This document shows, piece by piece, positions 47,347 to 56,068 of a stretch of 64,000 nucleotides of DNA. The stretch comes from an uncultured Pelagibacteraceae bacterium (GTDB lineage Bacteria; Pseudomonadota; Alphaproteobacteria; Pelagibacterales; Pelagibacteraceae): contig CABXUA010000001.1 in the NCBI GenBank assembly GCA_902515355.1, positions 40,048-104,047 of the forward strand, in the 5' to 3' direction. The notes beneath the pieces were generated by a model. The model saw nothing but the letters and a program-made list of their open reading frames with translations. It had not been told where the DNA came from and did no database searches. The stretch's first letter is position 1; every line of letters starts with the position of its first letter. The translations under genes were made by a program, and so were the position numbers.

Positions 47347-47705
47347 TCCAAAGCTCCTTTTTTCCATTCATAGATAAACCCAATAGTTAATACACCTAAA
47401 AAAATCATCATTGACCAAAAACCTAGTGTTCCTATATTGCCGAGTGAGATAGCCCAAGGAAAAAGGAAAGCTATTTCTAAATCAAAAATTATAAAGAGTA
47501 TTGCGACTAGATAAAACCTCACGTCAAATTCTAATCTCGAATCTTCAAAGGCTTCAAAACCACATTCATAAGCTGAGAGTTTTTCTGGATCAGGGTTACT
47601 TGGAGAGGCTAAATAATTAGCTAATAAAAAACCAATGCTTAATAATAAAGCAATAAATAAAAATAATATTATTGATAAGTATTCTGTTAAAAAATTATAA
47701 ATCAT
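47337..47705 (-). CDS. nuoA: NADH-quinone oxidoreductase subunit A
   Basis: NuoA is a small three-helix membrane subunit and the first gene of the nuo operon. The 122 residues show helix 1 ([20 protein letters not shown]), the conserved loop [37 protein letters not shown] (read in parts; Cys and acidic residues near the quinone site), and helix 3 ([16 protein letters not shown]). The region upstream (47706-47847) separates it from tRNA-Asp and contains two inverted repeats. Confidence 0.97.
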   Translation of the reverse strand: MIYNFLTEYLSIILFLFIALLLSIGFLLANYLASPSNPDPEKLSAYECGFEAFEDSRLEFDVRFYLVAILFIIFDLEIAFLFPWAISLGNIGTLGFWSMMIFLGVLTIGFIYEWKKGALEWE

Positions 47706-47719
47706 TTTTTTAATATCTA

Positions 47720-47742
47720 CCCTAATACCATTTGGCTTAGGG
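47720..47742 (-). repeat. Inverted repeat (6-bp stem, 11-nt loop) in the nuoA leader
   Basis: CCCTAA (47720-47725) and TTAGGG (47737-47742) are perfect inverse complements separated by 11 bases, ending 14 bases before the nuoA ATG. In the nuo mRNA the 3' arm (UUAGGG) is the nearest purine-rich stretch to the start codon, so a hairpin could limit ribosome access. The stem is short and this is a tentative call. Confidence 0.3.
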
Positions 47743-47780
47743 ATTCTTATATTAAGTTATGATGTATATATAACATCTCA

Positions 47781-47800
47781 GTCACTTGTGTACAGGTAAC
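47781..47800. promoter_or_regulatory. Imperfect 20-bp palindrome between tRNA-Asp and nuoA, possible operator
   Basis: GTCACTTGTG and TACAGGTAAC match as inverted arms at seven of ten positions around a centre at 47790/47791. With no loop it is more likely a DNA-binding site for a dimeric regulator than an RNA hairpin. It lies about 75 bp upstream of nuoA in the only spacer large enough to hold the nuo promoter. The regulator is unknown. Confidence 0.3.
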
Positions 47801-47847
47801 AGAAGATCGCATTATCGTAACTTTAACTGAAAATGATTATCAACTAG

Positions 47848-47924
47848 TGGCGGGAGTGACGGGACTCGAACCCGCGACCTCCTGCGTGACAGGCAGGCGC
47901 TCTAACCAACTGAGCTACACCCCC
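47848..47924 (-). tRNA. tRNA-Asp (anticodon GTC)
   Basis: A complete 77-nt cloverleaf is encoded. The acceptor GGGGGTG (47924-47918) pairs with CACTCCC with one G-U. The D-arm is GCTCAGTTGGTTAGAGC, the anticodon loop reads CTGTCAC with GTC, and the T-arm contains GGTTCGAGTCC. The 3' CCA is encoded (47850-47848). It lies just downstream of tRNA-Val and upstream of nuoA, as in many alphaproteobacteria. Confidence 0.97.
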
Positions 47925-47938
47925 AATTCAGCTTAATT

Positions 47939-48014
47939 TGGTGGGCGGTAAAGGACTCGAACCTATGACCCTCTCGGTGTAAACGAGATGCTCTACCAAC
48001 TGAGCTAACCGCCC
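47939..48014 (-). tRNA. tRNA-Val (anticodon TAC)
   Basis: A complete 76-nt cloverleaf is encoded. The acceptor GGGCGGT (48014-48008) pairs perfectly with ACCGCCC. The D-arm is GCTCAGTTGGTAGAGC, the anticodon stem TCTCG/CGAGA encloses TTTACAC with anticodon TAC, and the T-loop is TTCGAGT. CCA is encoded (47941-47939). Fourteen bases separate it from tRNA-Asp, so the two are probably one transcript. Confidence 0.97.
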
Positions 48015-48032
48015 TAAATTAAACAGAACCGA

Positions 48033-48061
48033 GATATACAACATAAATTTTATAATGTAAA
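48033..48061 (-). promoter_or_regulatory. Candidate promoter of the tRNA-Val/tRNA-Asp transcript
   Basis: On the minus strand TTTACA (48061-48056) and TATATC (48038-48033) are separated by 17 bp, a good sigma-70-like pair. Transcription would start near 48026, about a dozen bases before the mature 5' end of tRNA-Val. The surrounding sequence is very AT-rich, so other starts are possible. Confidence 0.45.
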
Positions 48062-48114
48062 AAGTAAAAAATACTAATTTAAGTTTATGACTATAAGCTG
48101 TATTATTAATAAAA

Positions 48115-48627
48115 ATGATTATTCAATGTAAATCTTGTAATAAGAAATTTACGGTACCGGATAGCGCAATTACGGCAAAAGGTAGGTTGGTACAATGTAG
48201 CTCATGTGGTAATCAATGGACACAATATCCAATAACCTCAAAAAAAGAAATAATACCTCCTGTAATTAGAAAGAGTACCAAATCTACTTCTTCGAAAAGA
48301 AAAAAAACTAAAGATATTGATGTATACTCTAATGAGTATTTACAAAAAAAACATGGAATAAAAATCATAGATCCCTCTAGTATAAACAAGAAAACAATTC
48401 AAAAGAAAAACAAGTCAAAATTTAGTAAGAGAGCAAGTTCAGGTTTAGGATTTTATAGTTATTTGGTTTTAATTTCTGTAACGCTAATTTTTTTATTTGG
48501 TACTTTTAACCTAACAAAAGATATTTTAATTTATAATTACCCTTTCTTAGAAAGCTACATAATATATTTTTATGAAACATTGAATAATATCAGCTTAATT
48601 TTCTCAGATATGATTTCAAATTACTAA
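48115..48627 (+). CDS. Zinc-ribbon single-pass membrane protein (MJ0042-type zinc finger)
   Basis: This 170-residue protein begins with a zinc ribbon of the MJ0042/zinc_ribbon_5 kind: Cys5 and Cys8 in CKSCNKKF, Cys28 and Cys31 in VQCSSCGNQW. A Lys/Ser-rich linker follows (about 40-110), then one membrane helix (about 116-133, YLVLISVTLIFLFGTF) and a hydrophobic C-terminal stretch. Such proteins are widespread in alphaproteobacteria but their function is unsettled; metal-dependent regulation or envelope roles are guesses. It is divergent from tRNA-Val and followed seven bases later by a small ORF. Confidence 0.8.
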   Translation: MIIQCKSCNKKFTVPDSAITAKGRLVQCSSCGNQWTQYPITSKKEIIPPVIRKSTKSTSSKRKKTKDIDVYSNEYLQKKHGIKIIDPSSINKKTIQKKNKSKFSKRASSGLGFYSYLVLISVTLIFLFGTFNLTKDILIYNYPFLESYIIYFYETLNNISLIFSDMISNY

Positions 48628-48633
48628 ATTTAT

Positions 48634-48798
48634 ATGAAAGATAATTTTCATGTTAATGAAATATTAGAGGCTGTAGATTTATTATTAAATTCTAAATCAA
48701 AGAAAGACACAACAACAAAATTAAAAACTAATCAAGTCTTACCTCCTGAAACTGAAAATATTATTTCTCAAGCTGAAAAATTTATCAAAACTAAATAA
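48634..48798 (+). CDS. Small hypothetical protein (54 residues)
   Basis: ATG 48634 opens a 54-residue frame (MKDNFHVNEILEAVDLLLNS... ending EKFIKTK) that fits exactly between the zinc-ribbon gene (six bases upstream) and the end of the convergent fusion gene at 48799. An amphipathic helix is likely at about residues 7-18 and another near the C-terminus. I do not recognise a family. The tight fit in a compact genome and the balanced composition support a real gene co-transcribed with its neighbour. Confidence 0.5.
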   Translation: MKDNFHVNEILEAVDLLLNSKSKKDTTTKLKTNQVLPPETENIISQAEKFIKTK

Positions 48799-51345
48799 TT
48801 ATTTTTCTAAGTCTTTTATATTAATAATTTGTTTTGATAGATGTGAATTTTTTGATTTGATCTCTTTAAAAAAATTCCAAGCCAAAACTAACATTGTATT
48901 GTTATTATCTTGAATTTTAGATTTATTTTTTATCGGTATTTTTACTCCTGGGATAAATTTTCCTTGTTTTAGTTTATTATCTTCTACAACAAAATCTAAC
49001 TCATCGGAAATACCAAAAAAATTTAATGCAGTGGTAGCTTTAGCTGGAGAACCATAACCGATTATTCTATTACCTCTTTTTTTAATATCATTAATTTTTC
49101 TAATTACATTTTTCCTAATACTGTAAACTTTTTTTCCGAAGTTTTCATAAGTTTTGAATTTTTTTATCCCATATTTTTCTTCATCAATTAAAGTCTTTTT
49201 AACACTTCCGTCTGCTTTAATATTTTTTCCTTTCTTTATAAAAACTCTTATTGAACCGCCATGAGTTTCAACTTCTTCAACTTTATAAATTTTTGCATCA
49301 AATTGTTTAAAGAAATTATTTAATGACGTTAAAGACCAGTAATTATAATGTTCATGATAAATATTATCAAAAGTAAGATCTTTTAAAGTTCTTATTAAAT
49401 ATTGTACCTCTATAATTATTGTTCCATTTTTACTTAAAAGATTTAACATGCATTGAGCCATTTCTTTTAAGTTATCTGAATGAGCAAAAACATTTGAAGC
49501 TAATATCAAGTCAGCATTTTTCTTAATTTTTTTTATATTTTTCTTAGTCAAAAAACCATTGTATGTTTTAATTTTATTTTTATTAGCAAGCTTTGATAAA
49601 TTTTTAGCTGGTTCAATGCCTAATATATTTTTAAAACCTAAATCTTTAAAGGGTTTTAAGGCAATTCCATCATTGCTGCCTACATCAATAATATAAGACT
49701 TTTTAGCTTTTAATTTAAGTTCTTTTATATATTTGTTTGCAGCATTAATAAAATGATTTCTAAATGTTTTAGAAGTTGAAGAAGTATATAAATAATTATT
49801 AAACATTTTTTTCGGGTCTACAGCTACAGAAAGTTGGCAATTATAACAATTGTCACAATAATTTACTTCTAATGGATATAATTCACATTTTTCATTTTTA
49901 GTTTTTAATAAATTATTTGCTAATGGTTGATATCCCAGGGAAACAACTCGTCTAAGTTTTGTATTTCCACAAACTCTACAATCAAATTTGTAACAACCCA
50001 ATAACAAATTTTTTTCTTTTTCGTCTACAAAAACATGTTTTATTGTGTGAGTAACTCCATAATTTTCATGTTCACGCTCGCCTCTTACTAGGTTTAAAAA
50101 AGTACTATCTTTTGTAAAAACCATGGTGTGAGCGACATTAGGTTTTATAATTGACAATTGTCCTTCGTTAACAACTTGAGTAATTTTTGGGGATTTTGGA
50201 TTTAGTATATCTTGAAATATTTCGATAATTTGACCTTTCGTAAATAAACATTTTTGTTCTTGTTGAGGGTGATAATGATTAGCTCTTATAGTTCCTTTTT
50301 TTGAATTAATTAAACCTATCATATTTATAGGTTCTGTAAGCTCGTGGTTACTAATTTTTCCTCTAGCATCAGAAAATTCTTTTTCTCCATCTTTTACGTG
50401 CTCAAGGTCTTTGATTAAATTTTGCTTTGACCACTTTTGAATCATTTCTTTTATGCTCTCTTCAAGACCATATTTAAACTTGAAACCTTTTTTTAACAAT
50501 TTTTTGTTTGATAAAGAGAAACCAAGGTTTGGAACCTCGTCATTAGTTTCTTTTAAGATTATATTTGGATTATATTTTCTACAAATTTCTGCTACTTCTT
50601 TTACTGTAACTGTATCTTTTGTTAAATTAAATAAATCATTTGAAATATCATCTCTTTCTTCCATAAATTTAAAGCATCTTGCGACATCAATAAGCGGAAC
50701 CAAACTTTTAACTTGTCTTCCTCCCGCATAAAGTTTTAAAGTTCCATTTTGAGATGTTATTTGGGAGAAAAAATTTGACATTATGTCTATTCTTGCCGTA
50801 TCTGTAGAATAACCATATACAGATCCTAACCTTAATATTATATATTTTTTTCCTGAAGACTTAAGTTGTTTTTCATTATAATCTTTAGATTTTCCATAAG
50901 ACAATACAGGATTAGTTTCCTCATCTTCTGATATATCATTTTTTACTTTTTCTATTCCCTCGTATACTACATGTGTTGAAGGAACAATAATTTTACAATT
51001 ATCACCCATTACATCAATTATGTTTTGAGTTCCTTCTTCAGCAACTACTTTTATTTTTTCGTCTTTTTCATTGCTACTTTGACTTTGTACTCTTGGAACG
51101 TCAGTAATTCCTGCTAAGTGATGAATTATATCAGCATCTGCACAATGCTTTTTTATTAAATCTTTATCCAAAATATCTCCATGGATAAAATCCATATTCC
51201 ATTTTCTTAATTGATGAATTCTTTCTGAAATAAATCTATTATCAATTACTGTTATAGTATCATTCCAACTATATCCTGAGTAAATCTTGCACAATTCTGT
51301 GCCTATATATCCTAAGCCACCAGTGATAACTATTTTTTTTCCCAT
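48799..51345 (-). CDS. Trifunctional deoxysugar enzyme: NAD-dependent epimerase/dehydratase + cupin + C-methyltransferase
   Basis: The single 848-residue frame joins three units. Residues 1-310 are a short-chain dehydrogenase/epimerase: GGLGYIG at 9-15, STHVVYEG, catalytic Tyr150/Lys154 in YGKSK. Residues about 325-450 look like a cupin with HYHP at 357-360, EQKC, and KPNVAHTMVF. Residues about 455-848 match NDP-sugar C-methyltransferases: zinc ligands Cys456, Cys459, Cys497 and Cys500, SAM motif DVGSNDG, NIYHEHYNYWS, and RIIGYGSPAKATT. Each part is known in NDP-deoxysugar synthesis; the combined reaction is inferred. Its divergent neighbour is a glycosyltransferase, suggesting a surface-glycan cassette. 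Confidence 0.82.
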   Translation of the reverse strand: MGKKIVITGGLGYIGTELCKIYSGYSWNDTITVIDNRFISERIHQLRKWNMDFIHGDILDKDLIKKHCADADIIHHLAGITDVPRVQSQSSNEKDEKIKVVAEEGTQNIIDVMGDNCKIIVPSTHVVYEGIEKVKNDISEDEETNPVLSYGKSKDYNEKQLKSSGKKYIILRLGSVYGYSTDTARIDIMSNFFSQITSQNGTLKLYAGGRQVKSLVPLIDVARCFKFMEERDDISNDLFNLTKDTVTVKEVAEICRKYNPNIILKETNDEVPNLGFSLSNKKLLKKGFKFKYGLEESIKEMIQKWSKQNLIKDLEHVKDGEKEFSDARGKISNHELTEPINMIGLINSKKGTIRANHYHPQQEQKCLFTKGQIIEIFQDILNPKSPKITQVVNEGQLSIIKPNVAHTMVFTKDSTFLNLVRGEREHENYGVTHTIKHVFVDEKEKNLLLGCYKFDCRVCGNTKLRRVVSLGYQPLANNLLKTKNEKCELYPLEVNYCDNCYNCQLSVAVDPKKMFNNYLYTSSTSKTFRNHFINAANKYIKELKLKAKKSYIIDVGSNDGIALKPFKDLGFKNILGIEPAKNLSKLANKNKIKTYNGFLTKKNIKKIKKNADLILASNVFAHSDNLKEMAQCMLNLLSKNGTIIIEVQYLIRTLKDLTFDNIYHEHYNYWSLTSLNNFFKQFDAKIYKVEEVETHGGSIRVFIKKGKNIKADGSVKKTLIDEEKYGIKKFKTYENFGKKVYSIRKNVIRKINDIKKRGNRIIGYGSPAKATTALNFFGISDELDFVVEDNKLKQGKFIPGVKIPIKNKSKIQDNNNTMLVLAWNFFKEIKSKNSHLSKQIINIKDLEK

Positions 51346-51392
51346 TAATTTAAATTTACTTATATAAAATTTTATTATAACTCAATTAATAT

Positions 51393-52283
51393 ATGAATAT
51401 TTATGACTGTTTTATGTATTTTGATGAAGATTTACTCCTAGATTTAAGGCTTAATATTCTGGATAAATATGTGAAAAAATTCATTATTACCGAGGCTACT
51501 TACACTCATAATGGAACGCCAAAAAAGCTAAACTTTAATTTAAACAACTTTGCTAAATTTAAAGACAAAATATCATATATAGTTATTGATAGTCCGCCTC
51601 CTGATATTAAAGAAATAAATAAAAATGACTCAGAAGAAATAAGAGGGGAAAAGCTAATACTTAATGGCATGGCAAGAGATTACTTTCAAAGAGAGAACTT
51701 GTCTAAAGGGTTGAATGATGCACTAGAAGACGATTTTATTATGATAAGTGATTTGGATGAAATTCCAAATTTGGATGGATTAGATTTTGAGAGAAACAAA
51801 GATCAAGTTATTATTTTCAAACAAAAAATGTTTTATTATAAATTAAACTTATTTTACAAAGAGTTTAATTGGTATGGATCTAAAGCGTGTAGAAAAAAAA
51901 AATTTATATCTCCTCAATGGTTAAGGAATATTAAATCAAAGAAATATCCCAAATGGAGATTTGATTTAATTTTTTCCAAAAAAAAATATACTAATATTTT
52001 TCATGTAGAGAACGGTGGTTGGCATTTTACGTGTTTAAAAAAAGCTGAGGATTTAGAAAAAAAATTATTAAATTTTGCGCATCACTATGAATATGAAGAA
52101 AGTGGATTGAATATAAAAGATATAAAAAAATTAATTGAAGAGAAAAGAGTTATGTATGACCACAATGTAGATAAAAAAGAATTTAAGTGGTCAGGGAGCA
52201 CTAAATTGAGAAAATTAGACCTTCATCAATTACCAAGTTATATATCTAAGAACTTATCTAAATATAGAGAGTGGCTAGATTAA
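51393..52283 (+). CDS. Glycosyltransferase family 17-like protein
   Basis: The 296 residues start MNIYDCFMYFDEDLLLDLRL and continue FIITEATYTHNG, a pattern I associate with GT17 (N-acetylglucosaminyltransferase-like) proteins. A putative metal-binding DxD sits at Asp120-Asp122 in MISDLDEIPNL. The segments FNWYGSKACRK and NGGWHFTCLKKAED also match the family. No signal peptide or membrane helix is seen, so it should act in the cytoplasm on a sugar or glycolipid acceptor. It is divergent from the epimerase-methyltransferase fusion across 47 bp and convergent with lon (one base apart). Donor and acceptor are unknown. Confidence 0.82.
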   Translation: MNIYDCFMYFDEDLLLDLRLNILDKYVKKFIITEATYTHNGTPKKLNFNLNNFAKFKDKISYIVIDSPPPDIKEINKNDSEEIRGEKLILNGMARDYFQRENLSKGLNDALEDDFIMISDLDEIPNLDGLDFERNKDQVIIFKQKMFYYKLNLFYKEFNWYGSKACRKKKFISPQWLRNIKSKKYPKWRFDLIFSKKKYTNIFHVENGGWHFTCLKKAEDLEKKLLNFAHHYEYEESGLNIKDIKKLIEEKRVMYDHNVDKKEFKWSGSTKLRKLDLHQLPSYISKNLSKYREWLD

Positions 52284-52284
52284 A

Positions 52285-54672
52285 CTAATGTTTTCTAGTT
52301 GTAGAAGTTTTTTGATTATTTTTTTTGGAAATTTGTTCTACCTCAACCCACTCAACTCTTTTTAGACTTTTTGTAAGAGCTATTTTAAGCACTTCATCAA
52401 CATTTTTAACCGGCTTAATTTCAATATTTTTTTTTATTATTTCAGGTATTTCTATTAAATCTTTTTGGTTTTCGAAAGGTATAAGAACTTTCTTAATTCC
52501 AGCTCTATGTGCTGCTAATAACTTTTCTTTTAAACCACCTATTGGCAAAACAATTCCTCTTAAAGTAATTTCTCCAGTCATCGCCACATCTTTGTTTACT
52601 GGTATTTCAGTTATAGCAGAAATTATAGAAGTAACCATGGCTACTCCGGCAGAAGGTCCATCCTTAGGTATAGCACCTTCGGGAACATGAATATGAAAAT
52701 CTTTTTTTTCAAAAATCGGAGGTATAATCCCATAATCTAAACTTTTTGATCTTATATAAGATTTTGCAGCTTTTACGGACTCCTGCATTACTTCCCCAAG
52801 TTTACCAGTAATTTGCATTTTACCTTTGCCTGACATAATTACAGACTCAATTTTCAATATTTCTCCCCCTACTTCAGTCCAAGCTAGTCCTGTAACTACA
52901 CCCACTCTGTTCTGTTCCTCTATCTCGCCATATTTAAATTTTTCTACACCAAGGTATTTTGTAAGATCTTTTTCTTTTATAGGATTGTTAACTTTTTCCT
53001 TTGCATCTATTCTTTTGACAGTTTTTCTAGCGATTTTTGATATCTCTCTCTCTAAATTTCTTACTCCCGCCTCTCTTGTGTAATTTCTGATAATTTTTCT
53101 ATTTAGGTTTTCTTTTATAGATAACTCATTTTTTTTTAATCCAGCATTTTCTTTTTGTTTTGGAATTAAATATTTTTGAGAAATGCTTACTTTTTCATCT
53201 TCTGTATAACCTGGTAATCTAATCAGCTCCATTCTATCTAGTAAAGGAGGTAAAATATTTAAAGTATTAGCAGTAGTAACAAACATTACATCTGATAAAT
53301 CATAATCAACTTCTAAATAATGATCATTAAATTCTTTATTTTGCTCTGGATCTAAAGCCTCTAACAAAGCTGAAGATGGATCCCCTCTATAATCGTTTCC
53401 TACTTTGTCAATTTCGTCTAATAAAAAAAGTGGATTTTTTGTACCTGCTTTTTTCATCATTTGAATAATTTTACCTGGAAGAGAGCCAATGTAAGTTCTT
53501 CTGTGTCCTCTAATTTCAGCCTCATCTCTAGTACCGCCTAAAGAAATTCTAATAAATTTTCTTCCAGTTGCTCTAGCTATTGATTTTCCAAGTGAAGTTT
53601 TTCCTACTCCCGGTGGACCAACCAAACAAAGTATCGGACCTTTCATTTTCTCAGTTCTTTTTTGAACTGCTAAAAATTCAATTATTCTCTCCTTAACTTT
53701 TTCTAAACCAAAATGGTCTTCATCTAAAATTTTTTGAGCATTTTTGAGGTCTGTATTAATTTTGCTTTTGAAACTCCATGGCAACTCTGTCATCCAATCA
53801 AGATAATTTCTGACAACTGTTGCCTCAGCAGACATCGGACTCATTGATTTTAATTTTTTCAATTCTGAGAGGCATTTTTCCTGAACTAATTTTGGCATTT
53901 TAGCTTTTGCAATAGCTTTTGTTAAATTTGAAATTTCATCTTTTCCTTCATCTATTTCTCCTAATTCTTTTTGAATAGCTTTGAGTTGTTCATTTAAATA
54001 ATACTCTCTTTGAGTTTTTTCCATTTGATTTTTAACTCTTCCTCTTATCTTTTTTTCAACAGAAACAACGCTTGTTTCTTTGTCAATAAATTCATATATC
54101 TTTTCAAGTCTCTTTCTTAAATCTGCTAGTTCTAACAATTCTTGTTTTTGAGAAATTTCTAAATTTAAATTGGAAGCAATGTTATCTGCTATCTCACTAG
54201 AGTCTTTTAATTTTTTTATTCCATCTATTACTTCAGATAAATCTCTTTTGTTTAGTATTAGAAGTTTTTCAAATTTTTTTACAAGTGATTGTGCGTATGT
54301 ATCAGAATCTTTATTTTTGTTTGTTTCTTCAATAGTTTCTGATTCACAGCTGAGAAAATTCTCTTTTTCATCTTTAAAAATTTCCAATATCTTTACTCTT
54401 TTAATGCCTTCAACTAAAACTTTCACCGTGCCGTCAGGTAGTTTTAATAATTGAAGAACTTTGCTTAAACAACCATAACCGTAAATATCTTTTTCCTCAG
54501 GTTCATCAATTTCCGAATTTTTTTGCGCAGATAATACTATTGATTTATCGTTTTTCATGACCTCTTGAAGAGCCTTTATAGATCTTTCTCTCCCTACAAA
54601 TAAAGGAACAACCATTGAAGGAAAAATTACTATATCTCGTAGAGGTAAGAGCGGTTTTTTATTTATAGCCAT
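52285..54672 (-). CDS. lon: ATP-dependent protease Lon
   Basis: Lon degrades misfolded and regulatory proteins in the cytoplasm. The 795 residues comprise the N-terminal substrate domain ([23 protein letters not shown], read in parts), a coiled-coil region, and the AAA+ module with Walker [16 protein letters not shown] and Walker [11 protein letters not shown]. The C-terminal Ser-Lys protease has its Ser in [11 protein letters not shown] and its Lys in [14 protein letters not shown]. The upstream spacer carries a heat-shock-like promoter candidate very close to the start codon. The order tig-clpP-clpX-lon is the usual one; hupB, which often follows, is absent. Confidence 0.98.
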   Translation of the reverse strand: MAINKKPLLPLRDIVIFPSMVVPLFVGRERSIKALQEVMKNDKSIVLSAQKNSEIDEPEEKDIYGYGCLSKVLQLLKLPDGTVKVLVEGIKRVKILEIFKDEKENFLSCESETIEETNKNKDSDTYAQSLVKKFEKLLILNKRDLSEVIDGIKKLKDSSEIADNIASNLNLEISQKQELLELADLRKRLEKIYEFIDKETSVVSVEKKIRGRVKNQMEKTQREYYLNEQLKAIQKELGEIDEGKDEISNLTKAIAKAKMPKLVQEKCLSELKKLKSMSPMSAEATVVRNYLDWMTELPWSFKSKINTDLKNAQKILDEDHFGLEKVKERIIEFLAVQKRTEKMKGPILCLVGPPGVGKTSLGKSIARATGRKFIRISLGGTRDEAEIRGHRRTYIGSLPGKIIQMMKKAGTKNPLFLLDEIDKVGNDYRGDPSSALLEALDPEQNKEFNDHYLEVDYDLSDVMFVTTANTLNILPPLLDRMELIRLPGYTEDEKVSISQKYLIPKQKENAGLKKNELSIKENLNRKIIRNYTREAGVRNLEREISKIARKTVKRIDAKEKVNNPIKEKDLTKYLGVEKFKYGEIEEQNRVGVVTGLAWTEVGGEILKIESVIMSGKGKMQITGKLGEVMQESVKAAKSYIRSKSLDYGIIPPIFEKKDFHIHVPEGAIPKDGPSAGVAMVTSIISAITEIPVNKDVAMTGEITLRGIVLPIGGLKEKLLAAHRAGIKKVLIPFENQKDLIEIPEIIKKNIEIKPVKNVDEVLKIALTKSLKRVEWVEVEQISKKNNQKTSTTRKH

Positions 54673-54680
54673 AATACCTA

Positions 54681-54709
54681 TATATGATAATCAGAATTGA
54701 AATATCAAG
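54681..54709 (-). promoter_or_regulatory. Candidate heat-shock-type promoter for lon
   Basis: On the minus strand CTTGAT (54709-54704) and CATATA (54686-54681) are 17 bp apart, resembling alphaproteobacterial RpoH promoters (CTTG... with a C-rich TAT-type -10). Lon is a classical heat-shock gene. Transcription would begin within a few bases of the ATG at 54672, giving a very short or absent leader. The same CTTGATAT core occurs before clpX. Confidence 0.4.
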
Positions 54710-54735
54710 ATACTTATTTATCTATAGTGTGACTA

Positions 54736-55989
54736 TTATGCTGCAGATGTTGATTGTTTTTTTCCGTAGGTAACTATAGGCTCTTTATCACCTTTTGCTG
54801 CAGCCTTGTCTATGCTTACTTTAGTAACATTGTCGTTTTCTGGTAATTCAAACATGGTTTTTAAAAGTATATTTTCCAGAATTGACCTTAATCCTCTCGC
54901 TCCAGTTTTTTTATTAATTGCCTTTTTGGCGATTTCAGAAAGAGCATCTTCTTGAAATTCAAGCTCAACATTTTCGAACTCAAACAATCTTTTATACTGT
55001 TTGATTAAAGAATTTTTTGGTTCTTTAAGAATTTTTATTAATGATTTTTCATCTAAATCATTTAGTGTCGCAATAATTGGCATTCTGCCTATAAACTCCG
55101 GTATAAGTCCGTACTTAATTAAGTCCTCTGGCTCTAAGTTTTTCATAATTTCTGCTAAAGGTTGTTCCTCATAGTCTTTTACTTGAGCACCAAAACCTAT
55201 TGAAGTACCTTTGCCTCTCCTCTCAATAATTTTATCTAATCCTGCAAAAGCACCGCCACAAATAAATAAAATATTTGTAGTGTCTACCTGTAAAAACTCT
55301 TGCTGAGGATGTTTTCTTCCCCCTTGAGGAGGAACGCTGGCTACTGTTCCTTCCATGATTTTTAAAAGTGCTTGTTGTACTCCTTCACCTGAAACATCTC
55401 TAGTGATTGAAGGATTTTCTGATTTTCTACTAATTTTATCTACTTCATCAATGTAAACTATTCCCCTTTGAGCTTTCTCTACATTGTAATCTGCCGCTTG
55501 TAATAACTTTAAAATAATATTTTCAACATCTTCTCCAACATATCCAGCCTCTGTTAAAGTTGTTGCATCAGCCATAGTGAAAGGCACATCTAATATTCTT
55601 GCTAATGTTTGTGCTAAAAGGGTTTTTCCACAACCAGTTGGACCAACTAATAAGATATTTGATTTTGATAATTCGACATCTTTGTTGTTTTTTGTTTCAT
55701 GATTTAATCTTTTATAATGATTGTGTACTGCTACAGACAGAACCTCTTTAGCAAATTTTTGCCCAATAACATAATCGTTTAATACGTTACAAATTTCTTT
55801 TGGTGTAGGAACTCCATCCTGATGTTTTATTAAAGAACTTTTGTTTTCCTCTTTGATAATATCCATACAAAGTTCAACGCATTCATCACAAATGAATACT
55901 GTAGGTCCAGCAATTAATTTTCTCACCTCATGCTGGCTTTTTCCACAAAATGAACAGTAAAGTATATTTTTATTATTTTTATCAGACAT
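54736..55989 (-). CDS. clpX: ATP-dependent Clp protease ATP-binding subunit ClpX
   Basis: ClpX unfolds substrates and feeds them to ClpP. The 417 residues begin with the C4 zinc-binding domain (Cys12, Cys15, Cys34, Cys37 in YCSFCGKS and [10 protein letters not shown]). The AAA+ module follows: [56 protein letters not shown] and the sensor-2 [11 protein letters not shown] 79-bp spacer containing a perfect inverted repeat separates it from clpP, so it may have its own promoter. Confidence 0.98.
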   Translation of the reverse strand: MSDKNNKNILYCSFCGKSQHEVRKLIAGPTVFICDECVELCMDIIKEENKSSLIKHQDGVPTPKEICNVLNDYVIGQKFAKEVLSVAVHNHYKRLNHETKNNKDVELSKSNILLVGPTGCGKTLLAQTLARILDVPFTMADATTLTEAGYVGEDVENIILKLLQAADYNVEKAQRGIVYIDEVDKISRKSENPSITRDVSGEGVQQALLKIMEGTVASVPPQGGRKHPQQEFLQVDTTNILFICGGAFAGLDKIIERRGKGTSIGFGAQVKDYEEQPLAEIMKNLEPEDLIKYGLIPEFIGRMPIIATLNDLDEKSLIKILKEPKNSLIKQYKRLFEFENVELEFQEDALSEIAKKAINKKTGARGLRSILENILLKTMFELPENDNVTKVSIDKAAAKGDKEPIVTYGKKQSTSAA

Positions 55990-56000
55990 AACGAATCAAT

Positions 56001-56038
56001 TACTTGATATTAAATCTTCAGAATCTTCATATCAAGTA
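56001..56038. repeat. Perfect 10-bp inverted repeat in the clpX leader
   Basis: TACTTGATAT (56001-56010) and ATATCAAGTA (56029-56038) are exact inverse complements separated by 18 bases. The repeat starts 12 bases upstream of the clpX ATG (55989). No T-run follows on either strand, so it is not an intrinsic terminator. Each arm contains CTTGATAT, also found before lon, so the arms may be a dimeric-regulator site or overlap a heat-shock -35 element. Confidence 0.5.
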
Positions 56039-56068
56039 TAAGTTGTTTTAACGGCTATATATTGTGTA

